DNA from: Siphonodentalium dalli | Taxonomy: Eukaryota > Mollusca > Scaphopoda > Gadilida > Siphonodentaliidae | Length of the DNA stretch: 64,000 nucleotides | Assembly: GCA_032622095.1 (NCBI GenBank) | Contig: CP136063.1 | Span: 204,463,934 to 204,527,933 of the forward strand | Reading direction: 5' to 3' | The notes under the pieces: model-generated | Told to the model about the DNA's origin: nothing | The model's database searches: none | What the model saw: the letters and a program-made list of their open reading frames with translations, nothing else | In this document: positions 35,872 through 47,856 of the stretch, one piece after another | Numbering within the stretch: position 1 is the first letter of the stretch | Layout: every line of letters begins with the position of its first letter | Position numbers and translations under genes: made by a program

Positions 35872-36007
35872 TCTGGTCCCAGTTCTTTATATATAAAGAT
35901 ATATATAACCTTATAATAACACATCACATTTAGCCTGTCGTGGAGAGCCAGTTAGATATTTGACCATATGTTCAATCCATTACACGATAACGTTACATTG
36001 CCATTCA

Positions 36008-37971
36008 GGGCCCTGTTTCATGAAAGCAACTTATGACATAGTTGGGACTTAAGATTGTCATAAGTTCAAACATCAGTCATAAGTGCGTTTCACGAACAAG
36101 GTCTTAACTTAAGATGGTCTTAACTTTGGTCTTAACTTTAAGACTGCTGTGAGGTGTCATAAGATAATCTTAAAGTTAAGACCCACGTGATAAGTGGCAT
36201 ATCGATCACAAGTATGGCGGCCTATGTTATTTTGCAACCCCCCCTCCCACTATGGTTAGTTTGGTAAAAACAAATCAGAGCACAGGCTTATCATCAGGGA
36301 CGTGGCGAATGGGGTTTGTGTTTTGTCTATCCCCCCCCCCCCCACACACACACACTTTGGTAAAAATGTTTAGCAATTGGAAATTTCATGCCTGACAACA
36401 ACATTAATCGTACACTATATATAGGTTTGAATTGTTTGAATTTCTAACTAGTAAAGGAATGTGTTGTTTTAGACAAACAGCAGCAACCGAAAATCACCAA
36501 CTTTAGGGGCGTCAGGTTAGAAATTTCTAACTGTTGGAATATTTGAGATACCAATTGGAAAGTTTAAATCCAACGGGTGGGGTGGACATGGCATTTCGCG
36601 AACATGGAAGTTTGGCCCGGTTCAATTAAGGGGCGGTGCAGTTGGAAATTGCACGATGTACACCCCCCTACAGAGACCAACTAGCCACCCCGAGCCTCGT
36701 CGAATGTAGGATATAGTCAATTATCAGCTGTGTATGTGACATATATATAATATATATTATAAAATTGTATTACCCACGAATTAAACTTTTGATAAGAATT
36801 ATGGCCTAGCACAAAGCTCAGAATCTCCTCTATGTTATTTCATATGTGTGTGGGGAGATGGGATAAAATGAGATCAATTAATGTATTGATTATTTCCTCT
36901 TTCCAAATTTCCGTCGGCTGTTTACAAAGCAGATATGTCATATAGGAAAGGTAACACAAACGCTCTTTATCAAAATATGTTTTATAAATGGTGACAATTT
37001 TCTATAGAGAATATTATTTTTATTGAGTTTATGCCCACGCCCATATGTCGTGATTTTCAAGGCTGTACAAATTTTTGTCATGTTTGTTTTTTTTGCAGGG
37101 GTGGGATGACCGTTGTACAGCATACTGTATATATGATATACACACCCGTAACGATGACACCCCTTAATACGAGTGTGTTAATGAAAACGTAGTTATATAT
37201 ATATCCATGGTATGACAACCGCATAAAACATCTGCATAAAAATAATAAAAAAAAGTTACTCTAACAAATATTTTTCATTTCCCTTTGAATCGAAAAATGA
37301 CCTATGTGTGTCCTGATGACATCGCCGATTTATTTTGATTATTGCTACACGTAGAGAGCGGTTGTCGATAATACACGAGTTATGTCGGCTCACATAAACA
37401 AAATCGCCGCCTGATCATTGCTCTCAGTGGATTAACTCGGCGTGAATGCATGGTCGCAGTCATGCATCGATCCATATAATTATATTGTCTTATTTCTGAC
37501 ACCGCCACTCGTCAGTAAACGCAAAGCTCGTCATTTTAAGAGCCTGCGATGTACTCACGTTCGAATTCACATCGTGGAACTCATACAAGTCTAAGATCCA
37601 TATGCTTATATAAGGCCACTAACTATAGACTCTAAGATACATGCGCTGATTCGTCCACCCACACCCCAGCCGCTATCCAGCATCCCTGTCACACAATAAT
37701 GTCAACTCGGACTCGGCTTTTTCTCGATAACCTCTCAATGCCGTACATAAAGATTGCACAAGCCCACATTTTTTTGTTCCGGACTGTAGAAAATTGTCGA
37801 TAACCAGTCTAAATGAGCGGGAACTTAACTTACTACTTAAGTAGGACTTAATCTTGTTTTGTGAAACGCGTTCTTGAAACGGAAACGTTACATCATATAA
37901 GAACCACCTTAGATCTTAGATTAAGTCCATCTTAAGATAATCTTATGACCTTGCTTCATGAAACAGGCCCC
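36008..37971. mobile_element. Non-autonomous TIR DNA transposon, 1,964 bp
   Basis: The ends are gggccctgtttcatgaa and, inverted, ggggcctgtttcatgaa. Subterminal cttaagat/atcttaag motifs recur on both sides. The LINE 3' UTR paralogue (62013-62031) reads straight through (cgaccagaatgg), proving insertion. Target duplication is unclear. The interior has no transposase, only low-complexity C and CA runs near 36332. hAT- or Harbinger-like; class unresolved. Confidence 0.85.
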
Positions 37972-38246
37972 TGGTCGTCTGTCTCTGTTTATAATGAATG
38001 TTATTATGAATATTTCGGTGTGTATATCACTATACGGTTGTTGTAAAGAGAAGTCATGCATGTAATTCGCCAATGTTTTGTGTGTGTCTGTTAGTATGAA
38101 TGATTCTGGGAGTTTGATTGTTGTAAATGGAAGTCATGCATGTAATTCTCCAATGTTATAGCTGTGTGTCTGTTAGTATGAATGTTTCTATGTGTATGGT
38201 TGGTGTAAATGGAAATCATGTATGTAATTCTTATGTTCACCACTTA

Positions 38247-39084
38247 GGGTGGATACACACATGCATGTAATCTCTGTAATTATCGTGTATTTGGCGTTTT
38301 ACATGGATCATACAGACCATGTAATATGTGTCCGTTGACAACCCAATCATTGCGGCTATGTTTGACCACAGTGAGCCAAGCTCTGAGCGTGCAGAGAACC
38401 GTTGACTGAACGAAGTCGTCAGGCCGCTTAGAATAATTGTTCGCGCGATAACCCAAATGTTGGACTTTCTGTTTAAATCATTGTCAGTCTTCTCTTGATT
38501 TTTATACCGATGATGGCCCCAGGAGTTCCCCAACCCAGGGGCTATGATTCCCAACATGGGGGCAATATTATCAGGATTTCCTGACGCAGGGGCTAAATAT
38601 GACACCCGACTTGGGGCTGTATATGATCCCGAAAGCTACCAGACGGGGTGGCTAACTCTGAGCTATTTAAGTAAAACATTTATTGTACCTTCTTGCCCAG
38701 ATTATTCCGACCGATACATTCAACTAAGTCACTTAGCGATTTGAAGCTTTCGAAACCCCACGCCAAGCAAGCATCATGGTCGAAAATGTTCTATATCAAG
38801 CCTGTATACACCAGATGTGTCGCTTCTGTTGATGTGCATTAATAAAATGTCAGATATCACACAGACTTAACTAATTTCCACATTCGTAAGAGAAGACATG
38901 TTTTGGACTGGCCTTAAATGTCCCGATAACAGAGAGTTTGATTTTGCTTATGACTACTCACTTGTCTGGCCTGGTAACAATGAACCGCTCGCGCGCAGGT
39001 GATTAATGTTGTCAATTATTGGTGTGGCCATGTAAAATACATGTATTTTACATACAGAGATTACATGCATGTGTGTATCCACCC
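38247..39084. mobile_element. PIF/Harbinger-like non-autonomous transposon, 838 bp
   Basis: Perfect 32-bp terminal inverted repeats beginning gggtggatacacacatgc. They are flanked by TTA (38244-38246 and 39085-39087), the target preferred by Harbinger elements. The paralogue at 61769-61785 (atcaactaagtggtg) is the empty site with one TTA. A 122-codon minus-strand frame inside has no transposase motif. Confidence 0.9.
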
Positions 39085-39190
39085 TTAGTCTATGACTGTA
39101 AATATGTTGAGTTTATGTTCTTATAATTTATATTAATTGTATGCATTCTCTAAATATCTCCATGAATGGAGGAAATAAAGAATATATATA

Positions 39191-39233
39191 TCTATTATAT
39201 ATTTTGAAAGATCTGTGTGTGTATGTGTTTGTT

Positions 39234-39264
<31 letters not shown>

Positions 39265-40070
39265 TTGAAATCGATGGACTCGAAAACGACTAAGCCAATT
39301 TCGATGAAATTTGGTATTTGGATGTGTTTTCGGCCGGAGACGAACATAGGCATATTTATTTGTCCGTGCGAGGTCAACTTTTCACGTGCGGAGGTCAAAT
39401 CTATTTTTACGCCGTTTTTGCGCTAATATATTTCAGTTCGGTGCTCACAAATCGATTCGATATAGCGCGAATAATAAATTGCCAGTCATATAATTTGCAC
39501 GGTTAGAATCTGTGTGGCTTCATCTTTCCAACGATATATAATATGTATGTATCCGTTTTAGTTATCTGCCTCAATTATTAGGTACAAGTGGTACGATGCT
39601 TTTATCAGGATAAAATCAATGCGTAATTTCTATGACGTCGTCAGAGGTCATAAAGTTAGATTACGTTAACTCTCACCCTGCCGATGCATTTGACTGTGTC
39701 GCGTTAACTCATCACCGGCCGAGGTATCCGCAAATGACATTGGGCTATATATCTCGCAAACGGGTGTAGCTATCGACTTGAAATTTGGTATGTGAATGTA
39801 TCTTGCCCCGGATACGAATTTTATCGGGTCGCCGAGCACGTGCGACGCCAGCTTCGCGCATGCGCAGACGAGATCTCGAAAACGGGTTGAGATATTGACT
39901 TTAAATTTGGTATGTGAATGTATCTTGCCCCGGATACGAATTTTATCGGGTCGCCGAGCACGTGCGACACCAGCTTCGCGCATGCGCAGACCAGATCTAG
40001 GAAACGGGTGGAGCAATCGACTTGAAATTTTGTTTTTTAATAGCCCGGACGAAGTCGGGTCACCTTCTAG
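39191..40070 (+). mobile_element. Helitron-like element H1, 880 bp
   Basis: Starts TCTATTATATATTTTG after an A, and ends in a hairpin (cccggacgaagtcggg) then tcaccttCTAG before a T. These are Helitron features (5' TC, 3' hairpin, CTRR, A|T target). The interior has a (TG)n run at 39220-39264, 'actcgaaaacg' and two 122-bp units, each with cgcgcatgcgca. It lies directly against the LINE 3' tail. No Rep/helicase, so non-autonomous. Confidence 0.85.
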
Positions 40071-41088
40071 TATATATATATATATTAGGCCGTTACTATG
40101 GCTATGTACCGTACGTCAAATGTCCCAGATTTATTGGTTGTATTGTTTTATTCCATAGTTATAAGCGATAATGGGTATAATTAACGTGTACTTGTGACAA
40201 AATTACGCAATAACAGTATATAACTACTAGTGTTCGTTATCTAAACAACCACACCTTTTTAGACCAGAAAATAATCGAAATAAAATCATTATTAATCGAT
40301 AGAAGCATTTCCGGACAGGAGCCTTCGATTCAGATCTAATATTGTATACCCCGGTAACAATATAATACATGTTTACAAAGAGATAATCCAACTTTAAAGT
40401 TCCCACATTTTATTTCATAATTTATGCCGACAGTTTCTACATGAAAACATTCATTTCTGGTTGAAATCTATCATAATACGCGATAGCATTCGGCTGTATA
40501 GTTTGATATTTCTTTGTGTGTTTAGAATAATGATAACTGCTCAGCTATAGGGGATGGGCGTGCATGGCATTTAATGATTATACCCCTTCTTACTATTCAA
40601 ATATGACAAATTGTGGTCTTAAATCGATTCACCAATGAATTAAATACATATGTTATACTTTGCTAGCGTGACGATTACACCAATGCTTTATTTAAGGTGT
40701 TGATAAAGGAAAGGATCCCATGATGTAGAGGGTCATTATTATGCACGTTTTACAATAGTTTCTGACATATAGGGAAGGATTCCACATCGTGGCTCATTAA
40801 TATACACACTTTATGGTGGTTTATGAATTTCCGTATATAGTGTACGTCGCAGAGAAGCCACAAGAACACTCTGCGTGAATTCAGAGACTGTCAAAACCCA
40901 TACATGTACAACCAGGGCAAGGACAAGGCGGATCTATAGAGATAATTGCGACGGAGAACATCTAATAGATTACGGTTCCATGTGTATGGTAACATTAACC
41001 CTTCCATGGTGGAGCTTCATGAAAATTTTGCGAAAACCCTGTGCCAATATATATATATCCTTTTATCTACTAATATTTACCTTGACCT
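40071..41088. other. No gene seen
   Basis: AT-rich. Short frames at 40875-41212 have no domain. Confidence 0.5.
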
Positions 41089-41170
41089 TGTAAGCCAATG
41101 CATTATCTTACATATGCGATGCTCCCTAAGGGATACCTTCGTATATAAGATAATGCACTGGCATGGGATC
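41089..41170. repeat. Hairpin related to MITE P termini
   Basis: gccaatgcattatcttac pairs with gtatataagataatgcactggc. The motif is the P-family terminal hairpin with changes. No P core is present. Confidence 0.6.
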
Positions 41171-41249
41171 TTTAATGCTGCACCAGCGCAGTTCCCGTCA
41201 AGAAAGGATTAATGAGACTATATATAACGATTTAGCTTATACAGTAATG

Positions 41250-41886
41250 CCATCAATAATCGACTCCTCAACCACAGCAAAATTATGGGTAACTTTTCAG
41301 GATTTAGTCGGAAATATGTCTTGTTGCCATTCATAGGAAGGCTCTCACTGAGAGCTTTCCGATGAATGGAAACAAGCAATATTTAACGAATCAAACGCGA
41401 TAAAAGTGGTTAGATGTAAGCTTCCAGTTCTCGGAAACCTCAATATTTTGCAAATATTTTAAGCCGTTGCCATGGCAACTCAGAAACTTTGCGTAATGTC
41501 TACCCAATTATTTTTTGGAAGCATATATATGACTCACTTATTGAAATAAACATATAGTCAGTTCTCTATATTATATTGTCGTTTGCGATATATGTTTGTC
41601 ACACGATACTAGCCAGCCATTTAGTTACCCCTTCTCCACCCACCATATGTAGTGGTATTCGATGGTTACCATGACAACGGAGCTATATCTGTCCATTCAA
41701 CTTGTGTCTTGCAATTCCCGACAAGTTGTATAAGTTTATGTAGCAAACTTAGATATGTGCACGCAGTTTTAACGAATCCAATGCAAAACAAGTGGTTAAA
41801 TGCAAGCTTTCGTTGTCCTAAACGTCCACATTTGGCATGTATTTTTAATCCGTTGCCATGGCAACAAAGCAACTTTTTGTGATGTC
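41250..41886. repeat. Locally duplicated segment with X-box palindromes
   Basis: Phrases 'agtggttaaatgcaagctt' and gttgccatggcaac occur at about 41406/41466 and 41788/41854. A hairpin at 41323-41376 contains ctctcactgagag. The perfect 14-bp palindrome matches the RFX X-box consensus. No gene. Confidence 0.55.
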
Positions 41887-42150
41887 TAAACACCCGCTGA
41901 TAACGTTACAATTGTCAATCAAAACGTGTATTGGTTACCATGGAATAATACTCATGTTTTATACAGGCGCCAAGAAACATTAACAGGCCTCAAGAAAAAT
42001 TTACATTCGTGGATTTCTTAAACTAGAACAAATTTTCTTGGATTTCTGGCGCCTAGAAAGATATGTTGAGAAATATTTTTCTAGCTATTCTCCCTTGAAA
42101 AAAATTAAGTTTATGTGTTTTTTTTCCTCATAATGAGAAGTTATTTTTGG
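41887..42150. mobile_element. Dispersed repeat R, copy 2
   Basis: Matches 19728-20035, including the ggcgcc hairpin. It is interrupted at its right end by the next insertion: cacc-atggagta-type repeat R tail resumes near 42688. Confidence 0.7.
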
Positions 42151-42687
42151 TAAGGATAGGATAGGATATTTTATTTCAATACACATACATATTACATAAT
42201 AATGATAACAATTATGGATAATTCTGTCGTATATTGTGGGGGATGGCATAATCTGGCAAGACTGTCTTCCTGCCATCCCCAGTATGGTAAATATAGAAAG
42301 TAATAACTTATAATAAGATGGCCTTGGTTGAGCCGTGCACATATTGTGTATATGTAATTTATGAGTTTAGGGCTTAGTTTAAGAGTGTGTGAAAATGGAT
42401 ACTATATCCGAGGGATGTTCAATACCATGGAGTGTATATGGTTCAAATTCAGATGATCGGGTAGTATGTTTGGCGGATGAGGTTACAGGGACTATTGATT
42501 CGTATAGATTGACGTTGAACGTGTTATATGTATACTTAACGGGGTACGTTCTTGGGGCAGTCTGGACATCCTCGATTCTTGCATTTGATATCGTTAGAAT
42601 ATGCGCTTATTGTTTTCTCTGTGATGTGTTTTTTGAATACGTGCCTACTTTGATTTTTAGTCATAGTGTTATCTAATGTACTTTTCA
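42151..42687 (-). mobile_element. Probable LINE 3' end with (ATCCT)n tail
   Basis: On the minus strand the segment ends gaaataaaatatcctatcct, an AATAAA followed by a short tandem tail as in many LINEs. It interrupts repeat R. The 5' part has short open stretches (RGCPDCPKNVP) but no recognisable RT. The family is unknown. Confidence 0.5.
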
Positions 42688-42744
42688 CCATGGAGTAGTG
42701 TGTTACATATAGAATACACACATAGTAGCCGAGAATAACAAATT

Positions 42745-43076
42745 TTCACCACGAGTGGAGCGGTCGACTTGAAATTTGGTATGTGAATGTATCTTGCCCC
42801 GGATACGAATTTTATCGGGTCGCCGAGCCCGTGCGACGCCAGCTTTGCGCATGCGCAGACGAGATCTCGGAAACCGGTGGAGCTATCGACTTGAAATTTG
42901 GTATGTCAATGTATCTTGCCCCTGATACGAATTTTATCGGGTCGCCGAGCCCGTGCGACGCCAGCTTCGCGCATGCGCAGACCAGATCTCGGAAACGGGT
43001 AGAGCTATCGACTTGAAATTAGTTTTTTTAATAGCCCGGACAACGTAGCCCGGACAACGTCGGGCTCATCGGCTAG
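42745..43076 (+). mobile_element. Helitron-like element H2, 5'-incomplete
   Basis: Two 122-bp units (gatacgaatt at 42802 and 42924), then a duplicated cccggacaacgt hairpin stem and ctcatcggCTAG. No TC-type 5' end is seen. It is joined without a spacer to H3. Confidence 0.8.
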
Positions 43077-43873
43077 TCTATTATATATTTTTGAAGATCT
43101 GTGTGTTTGTGTGTGTGTTTGTGTGTGTGTGTAATCGATGAACTCGAAAACGGCCGACCCGATTTCGATGAAACTTGGTATGTGGGGGTATTTTCGGCCG
43201 GGGGGTGACATAGGCCTATTGATTTTCAGATCCGATGTCAACTTTTCACGTGCCGAGGTCAAATATGTTTTTACGCTGTGTTACGGGACTTTCATTTGAG
43301 TTCGGTGCTTACAAATCGATTCGAAACAGCGCAAATAATAAAATGCCAGTCATAATAATGACACTGATAATCTTTCGTGTTTCCTCTTTCCAACGATATA
43401 TTATAATGCGTATGTATCCGTTTTAGTTATCTGCCTCAATTATCAATAAGAAGTGGTACTATCTTCCATCAGGATAAAAACAATGCGTAACTTCTATGAC
43501 GTCGTTAGAGGTCATAACGTTAGATCACGTTAACGCTTAACCGGCCGATGCATTTGACAGTTTCAGACGTCTTGGCGATATCTCGGGCACCGATGGTAAT
43601 TTATCTTTACGTTGAAACTTGATAATTAATGAGCGTGTGTATATGAGGCGCGTTTATATACTTGAGTGGAAATCAAATCGGGTTAAACTGGCGGATTTTT
43701 ACGGACGAAATTTGATGCATAGGGTATCTCGGTATCCGCTGGGCCGATTTCCCGGTATCCGCTGGGCCGATTTCCACCATTTTTGGGGTGTTGGTGTTTG
43801 ACCCAACCTGACCTTGACCTTCAAAATGGTCAATTCAAGGTCAAAGCCCGGACGAAGTCGGGTCACCTTCTAG
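43077..43873 (+). mobile_element. Helitron-like element H3
   Basis: Begins TCTATTATATATTTTTG directly after the CTAG of H2. It ends cccggacgaagtcggg tcaccttCTAG, followed by T. The interior carries a (TG)n run, 'actcgaaaacgg', a tgaccttgacctt/aaggtca pair near 43810-43845, and no 122-bp units. Non-autonomous. Confidence 0.8.
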
Positions 43874-43946
43874 TATCATATATAATGCCATGATCATAAT
43901 CAATGCGGCCCTAAAGAACGTGTCTTCCAAAACAGCACAGATAAAA

Positions 43947-44637
43947 CATGTTCTATCTATACTAAAGCATCGATGATGGGTAGCTATCCCAAAGGAAATA
44001 TTCAGATAATAATTTCAACAAACGACTTCTCTCGATAACTAGGGCTTCTTCCTAATTTTTATCTGTTGTCTGCTTTTATCAATTTAACAGCCTTCTAAAT
44101 CAATAATAGACAATTATTAAAGGTACCCAATCCGACCAGAGGGTCCCCATATAATAAAGATACAACAACAACATTTCTTCAAAACACGCTTTAGTTATCA
44201 GAATCGATTAATTGCAACAAAATAATGCTAACCATTGTCAAATATGGTATCAAATTTCCCAAAACGTGTTATTTATCAACATTTTGTTCAACAAAATATG
44301 GCCGTATTATCACTTGAGTATGCACGAAATTTGGCCGTATTACCACTTGTTTTTAGAATTATCCATCTTCATCCGCAATTTTTTACCGAGACCGTCCGTT
44401 TGACGGCGTGTTTCTGGGCCACAAATATTTGAACATCTTGAGAAATAACAAACTTCAAAAATCGATATCTGATCACTCTGAGCTTTGATGTGTAGTTTCT
44501 TCAATTCAATTCAATTTGACTCGAATCAAATTTTTTTTTTACCCCCGAAGCCAAAGAAATAGTAATTTAGGAGCGTTAATTCGATAATGCATCTTTAATG
44601 ACTGTGAGAATCCCTTTAGTTTATAGAACGCGCTAAA
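43947..44637. mobile_element. MITE A, copy 6, split by MITE B
   Basis: The left part (43947-44120) and right part (44595-44637, gagaatccctttagtttata) together make one A copy. TTAA-flanked MITE B lies between them. Termini have decayed. Confidence 0.75.
44121..44594. mobile_element. TTAA-flanked MITE B, copy 2 (nested in MITE A)
   Basis: TTAA at 44117-44120 and 44595-44598. Ends aggtacccaatcc and, inverted, agatgcattatcg. Inverted relative to 5989-6421. Confidence 0.8.
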
Positions 44638-45515
44638 CACCGTTGTTAAACACACAAGAAAGCTGAACTTCTCCCACCAGACATTCTTATCTGACCAGCA
44701 CATATATTCGACGCGTACATCAATGGTTCTACGGATCTATTGACGTTGCGCGCCTCTGTCTGTATACACTGCATGACGATCCATTTAATGATCTGTTTTA
44801 ATCCGCGCTATTGAGTGCTCGTGAACGGTGGACCTCCAAGATGTGATTTGCAGTTAATTGCGATCCTAATTAAAGCTGAATATTTGTCGTTAAAACGTGC
44901 CTTTTGATTGGTCAAGAACTGTGCTAACATTAGTTTTTCATTCGCAAGCATTGCAGGCTGATGGGCGAACAAATTGATAACCAGCGTAAAAAAACGTTAT
45001 CGCGCAACCAGCAGCTGCTTGTTGGAGCGAAACAGGAAAGTGGTTTGATTACGACAATCACGGGTAATGGTTGTCAGGTTTAATGGTATATCACCACAAT
45101 TATAATGCATTACAGTTCTCAAGTAATGAAAAGTAATTTGTAAAAATGTATACATTCATTTATAATTTATAATAAAAAAACATAAAATACGATAAAAAAG
45201 TAGGGTAAGCGGGGAAACTACTAACATAGTCTTTATTGTTTTAATTTGAAACCCAACGCATGTGAACTGAAAGTAATTGTAATATACATTAATTTTCAAA
45301 GTAATTTGCAGTTTAAAAGTAATGGTCATTGTAAAAGTAAAGGTCATTGTAAAGAAGAACATGGCAAGTTATTATGGAAATGGTAATGCATTCATTTTCA
45401 AAGAAATGGACCCACCAATGACAGCAGATATAAACGGCCATTGTTGTTGTTGTTCGAGCGCTGTTCGTAGTAACCCGTGTGACGTATCCAGAGATATGAT
45501 CACTGGAAAATGGAT
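44638..45515. other. No gene seen
   Basis: AT-rich. Repeated 'aaagtaatggtcattgtaaa' phrases at 45312-45352. No supported gene. Confidence 0.5.
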
Positions 45516-45670
45516 AGCTAACTTCATAACATGTAATCTCGATGAAAGCTAACTTCATAACATGTAATCTCGATGAAAGCTAACTTCATAACATGTAATC
45601 TCGATGAAAGCTAACTTCATAACATGTAATCTCGATGAAAGCTAACTTCATAACATGTAATCTCGATGAA
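45516..45670. repeat. 31-bp minisatellite, five exact copies
   Basis: The unit starts agctaacttcataacatg and ends ctcgatgaa. All five copies are identical, so expansion is very recent. Confidence 0.95.
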
Positions 45671-46149
45671 AGTGTTTTCGTTCATTCAGTTTCTTTTAAA
45701 TGTTTTTTGGTCGATTGCATTACTTTTGAGATAAGCGTGCCTTATTACATTCATATGTGTGATTTATCTTCATTTCACTAGTCAATTATACAAAATAATT
45801 TCACTCGTGAATTATGCATTAATGCGCGCTATCGAAATGTATGCGTCATGGGTATAATGTCGGTATCATTCAGATTTCTGGTAAATCAGATGTTTATAGT
45901 GGAATATAATAAACTGAATTGTCATTTGAGTGAACCGGAGACGTGAAATCGAGGCAGGGACTCTTTCGTATAACACTCGACCGCAATGCGCTCCCGTGTT
46001 TGTACAACGTCCCTGCCTTGTCATGAATTATTTCACGTCACCAGTTCAATCAAGTCATGCTAGAAAACCCGCAGGCTGATACATGTATGTATATATAGTG
46101 GTCAAATATATGTCGGTGTCGTCAGTATAGATATACATTGAATGTGCAT
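45671..46149. other. No gene seen
   Basis: No supported feature. Confidence 0.5.
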
Positions 46150-46396
46150 TTAACAATTTCTTTACTAAATAAATTCTCGCGACAGTTATACAAATACACA
46201 TTGGAATGGTCTATTATTCTTCTGGGGTGTTCAGGAAATATAAATAGACGGCATGTAGACGAACAGATAATACAAATGCAGAAGGATTCATATTCATTTG
46301 TTGAAAATGTCCAAACAATAGGCTATTTGTTGAACTTGTAGTCTATAAACATTCCCAAACTACTCGCCAGTGAGTATTTAGTATAGACAGGGTTAC
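46150..46396. mobile_element. MITE A, copy 7 (opposite orientation)
   Basis: TTAA at 46150-46153. The right end is ggttaca. Landmark 'acattggaatggtctattat' is inverted relative to copy 1. Confidence 0.8.
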
Positions 46397-46675
46397 ATTT
46401 TCCGTGAATCGTGATATGTCAGTGATATAATTTGTGACGCCTTATCATCCAAGAAATGATGTGTAAGGACGTGCAGTTCTTTAATAAAAAGCGTCTGTAA
46501 GTGGTTCTATTCCTGTTGTGTTAGTGTTACAAGATCATTTATTGATCGCGAATGCCAGGAAAACTGAAGTCATTACACGAATGTTAAGGTCATAGCATTT
46601 AGTTATCAACATTTCAATACAGTACGAAATACTAAAGAACGATCACAGTTTATCTATTTATTATATGGTAAATAA

Positions 46676-46860
46676 AATAAAGAGCGTGACTGCCTTAACC
46701 CCCGAAGTGCCGAGGACGGTGATTTTGATGTTTGGGAGTGGAGAATGAGTGCTCAGAGCTTCTCCAAAATGCAGCGACGACGATTCCCGTCGGGTTTTAC
46801 CCTTAGATGGGAAGTTTGAGCCCAATCGGTCCAGCCGTTTTCGAGTCTATAAAGGACACA
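46676..46860. repeat. Relative of the H6 internal unit
   Basis: Starts ataaagagcgtg, then 'agcttctccaaaa', 'gggttttaccctta' and 'gaagtttgagcccaatc', matching the unit repeated inside H6 (49627-50230). It is followed by an (atatttat)n tract to 46902. Confidence 0.65.
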
Positions 46861-46919
46861 TATATTTATATATTTATATATTTATATATTTATATATATA
46901 CGTAGTTCTCCAGTGTTGA

Positions 46920-47179
46920 TTAACCATGTCTTTACAAAAAATGGATTCCACCATTCAGTTGGAAATTCAGAAATACACATTGGAATGGTCTATTATTCAT
47001 CTGGAGTGGTATTCAAGAAATATGAGAAGACGACATACTGAAGAACTTATCATACAAGTACAGAAGGTGTCATATTCATTAATGGGAAATGTTTTGCCGT
47101 TTGTTGAACTTATTAACTGAACATATCCTGAGGGAACTAAATATACTCGTCAATGCGTAAAAAGTAAAGAACGGTTTAA
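46920..47179. mobile_element. MITE A, copy 8 (opposite orientation)
   Basis: TTAA at 46920-46923 and 47176-47179. Landmark 'acattggaatggtctattat' present. A short frame across it is incidental. Confidence 0.8.
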
Positions 47180-47392
47180 CGCACTGTCAGCATCATTATT
47201 TCTACTTTTCTAAACATATAGCTGTCTGGTCTACGTTTGGGCAGATGAAACACTCGTGATATTCTCACGATAGGCAAGGAAATTTGGAGAACGACATGCA
47301 GTTGACTTTTCAGATTGCCGATGATATCAAAATAAACATACGCTCTATCAATTTCGACGACACTCAGAATTACAGAATGCCCTGCTGCATGG

Positions 47393-47433
47393 CCACCCAC
47401 CCACCCACCCAAATCCCACCCACCCACCCACCC
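47393..47433. repeat. (CCCA)n microsatellite
   Basis: Interrupted cccacccaccca tract. Confidence 0.85.
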
Positions 47434-47535
47434 ATACGTGTACGACCGTGCTCTCCACATTCCTTAGATATACGTTATGGTACATATATTTCTTATATTT
47501 AATCTATAGTAGTTCGGCACTGTGGACGTTGAGGC

Positions 47536-47856
47536 TTGATTGATTGATTGATTGATTGATTGGGGTTTTATGTCGCTTTAACCACTAAGGCCATATCACG
47601 ACATTGCCAGTTTTAATGGTGGAGGAAATCCGCACACTTACGGCTAATCTAACAGTGATTTCAATGGCTGATAAACTCGCCGACCATGTGCGGCAAACCA
47701 CCGGCCATCGGCAAGTAACTGGCAACTTTCCCAGATAACGATTTCGAGTTACAACTTCCACGATGGAAACATGTGGATTTGAACCCTTATCGCCAGTGCT
47801 GGAAGGCGAAACGGCTTGGAGTTGTACCCCTAACCGATTGAGCCACCGAGGCCCCT
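47536..47856 (-). repeat. tRNA-derived SINE, copy 1
   Basis: On the minus strand: a 5' tRNA-like head with ggtggctcaatcggttag (A box) and gggttcaaatcc (B box, 47774-47785), a conserved body (gatatggccttagtggtt), and a (AATC)n tail at 47536-47562. RNA polymerase III transcription and LINE-dependent mobility are expected. Confidence 0.85.

Larger units (their letters stand above)
33853..39190 (+). mobile_element. 5'-truncated LINE copy carrying three nested insertions
   Basis: Without insertions the copy is about 1.46 kb: the C-terminus of ORF2 (33948-34526), then about 785 bp of 3' UTR ending aggaaataaagaatatata. Its inverted paralogue at 61655-64000 shows the uninterrupted order. Insertions are a 1,065-bp ORF1-like piece (34797-35861), a 1,964-bp TIR element (36008-37971) and an 838-bp Harbinger-like element (38247-39084). 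The 3' UTR length matches that of the LINE at 25339-29158. No target duplication was found. Confidence 0.85.

Noticed and set aside
36332-36356. Possible structural role of C and CA runs
   Set aside because: Simple low-complexity sequence inside a TIR element; nothing supports a function.
38237-38605. 122-codon frame as a Harbinger transposase fragment
   Set aside because: It begins in the element's terminal repeat and shows no DDE motif or similarity I can recognise.
45516-45670. CRISPR-like array
   Set aside because: The 31-bp units are directly contiguous with no spacers, and the genome is eukaryotic.
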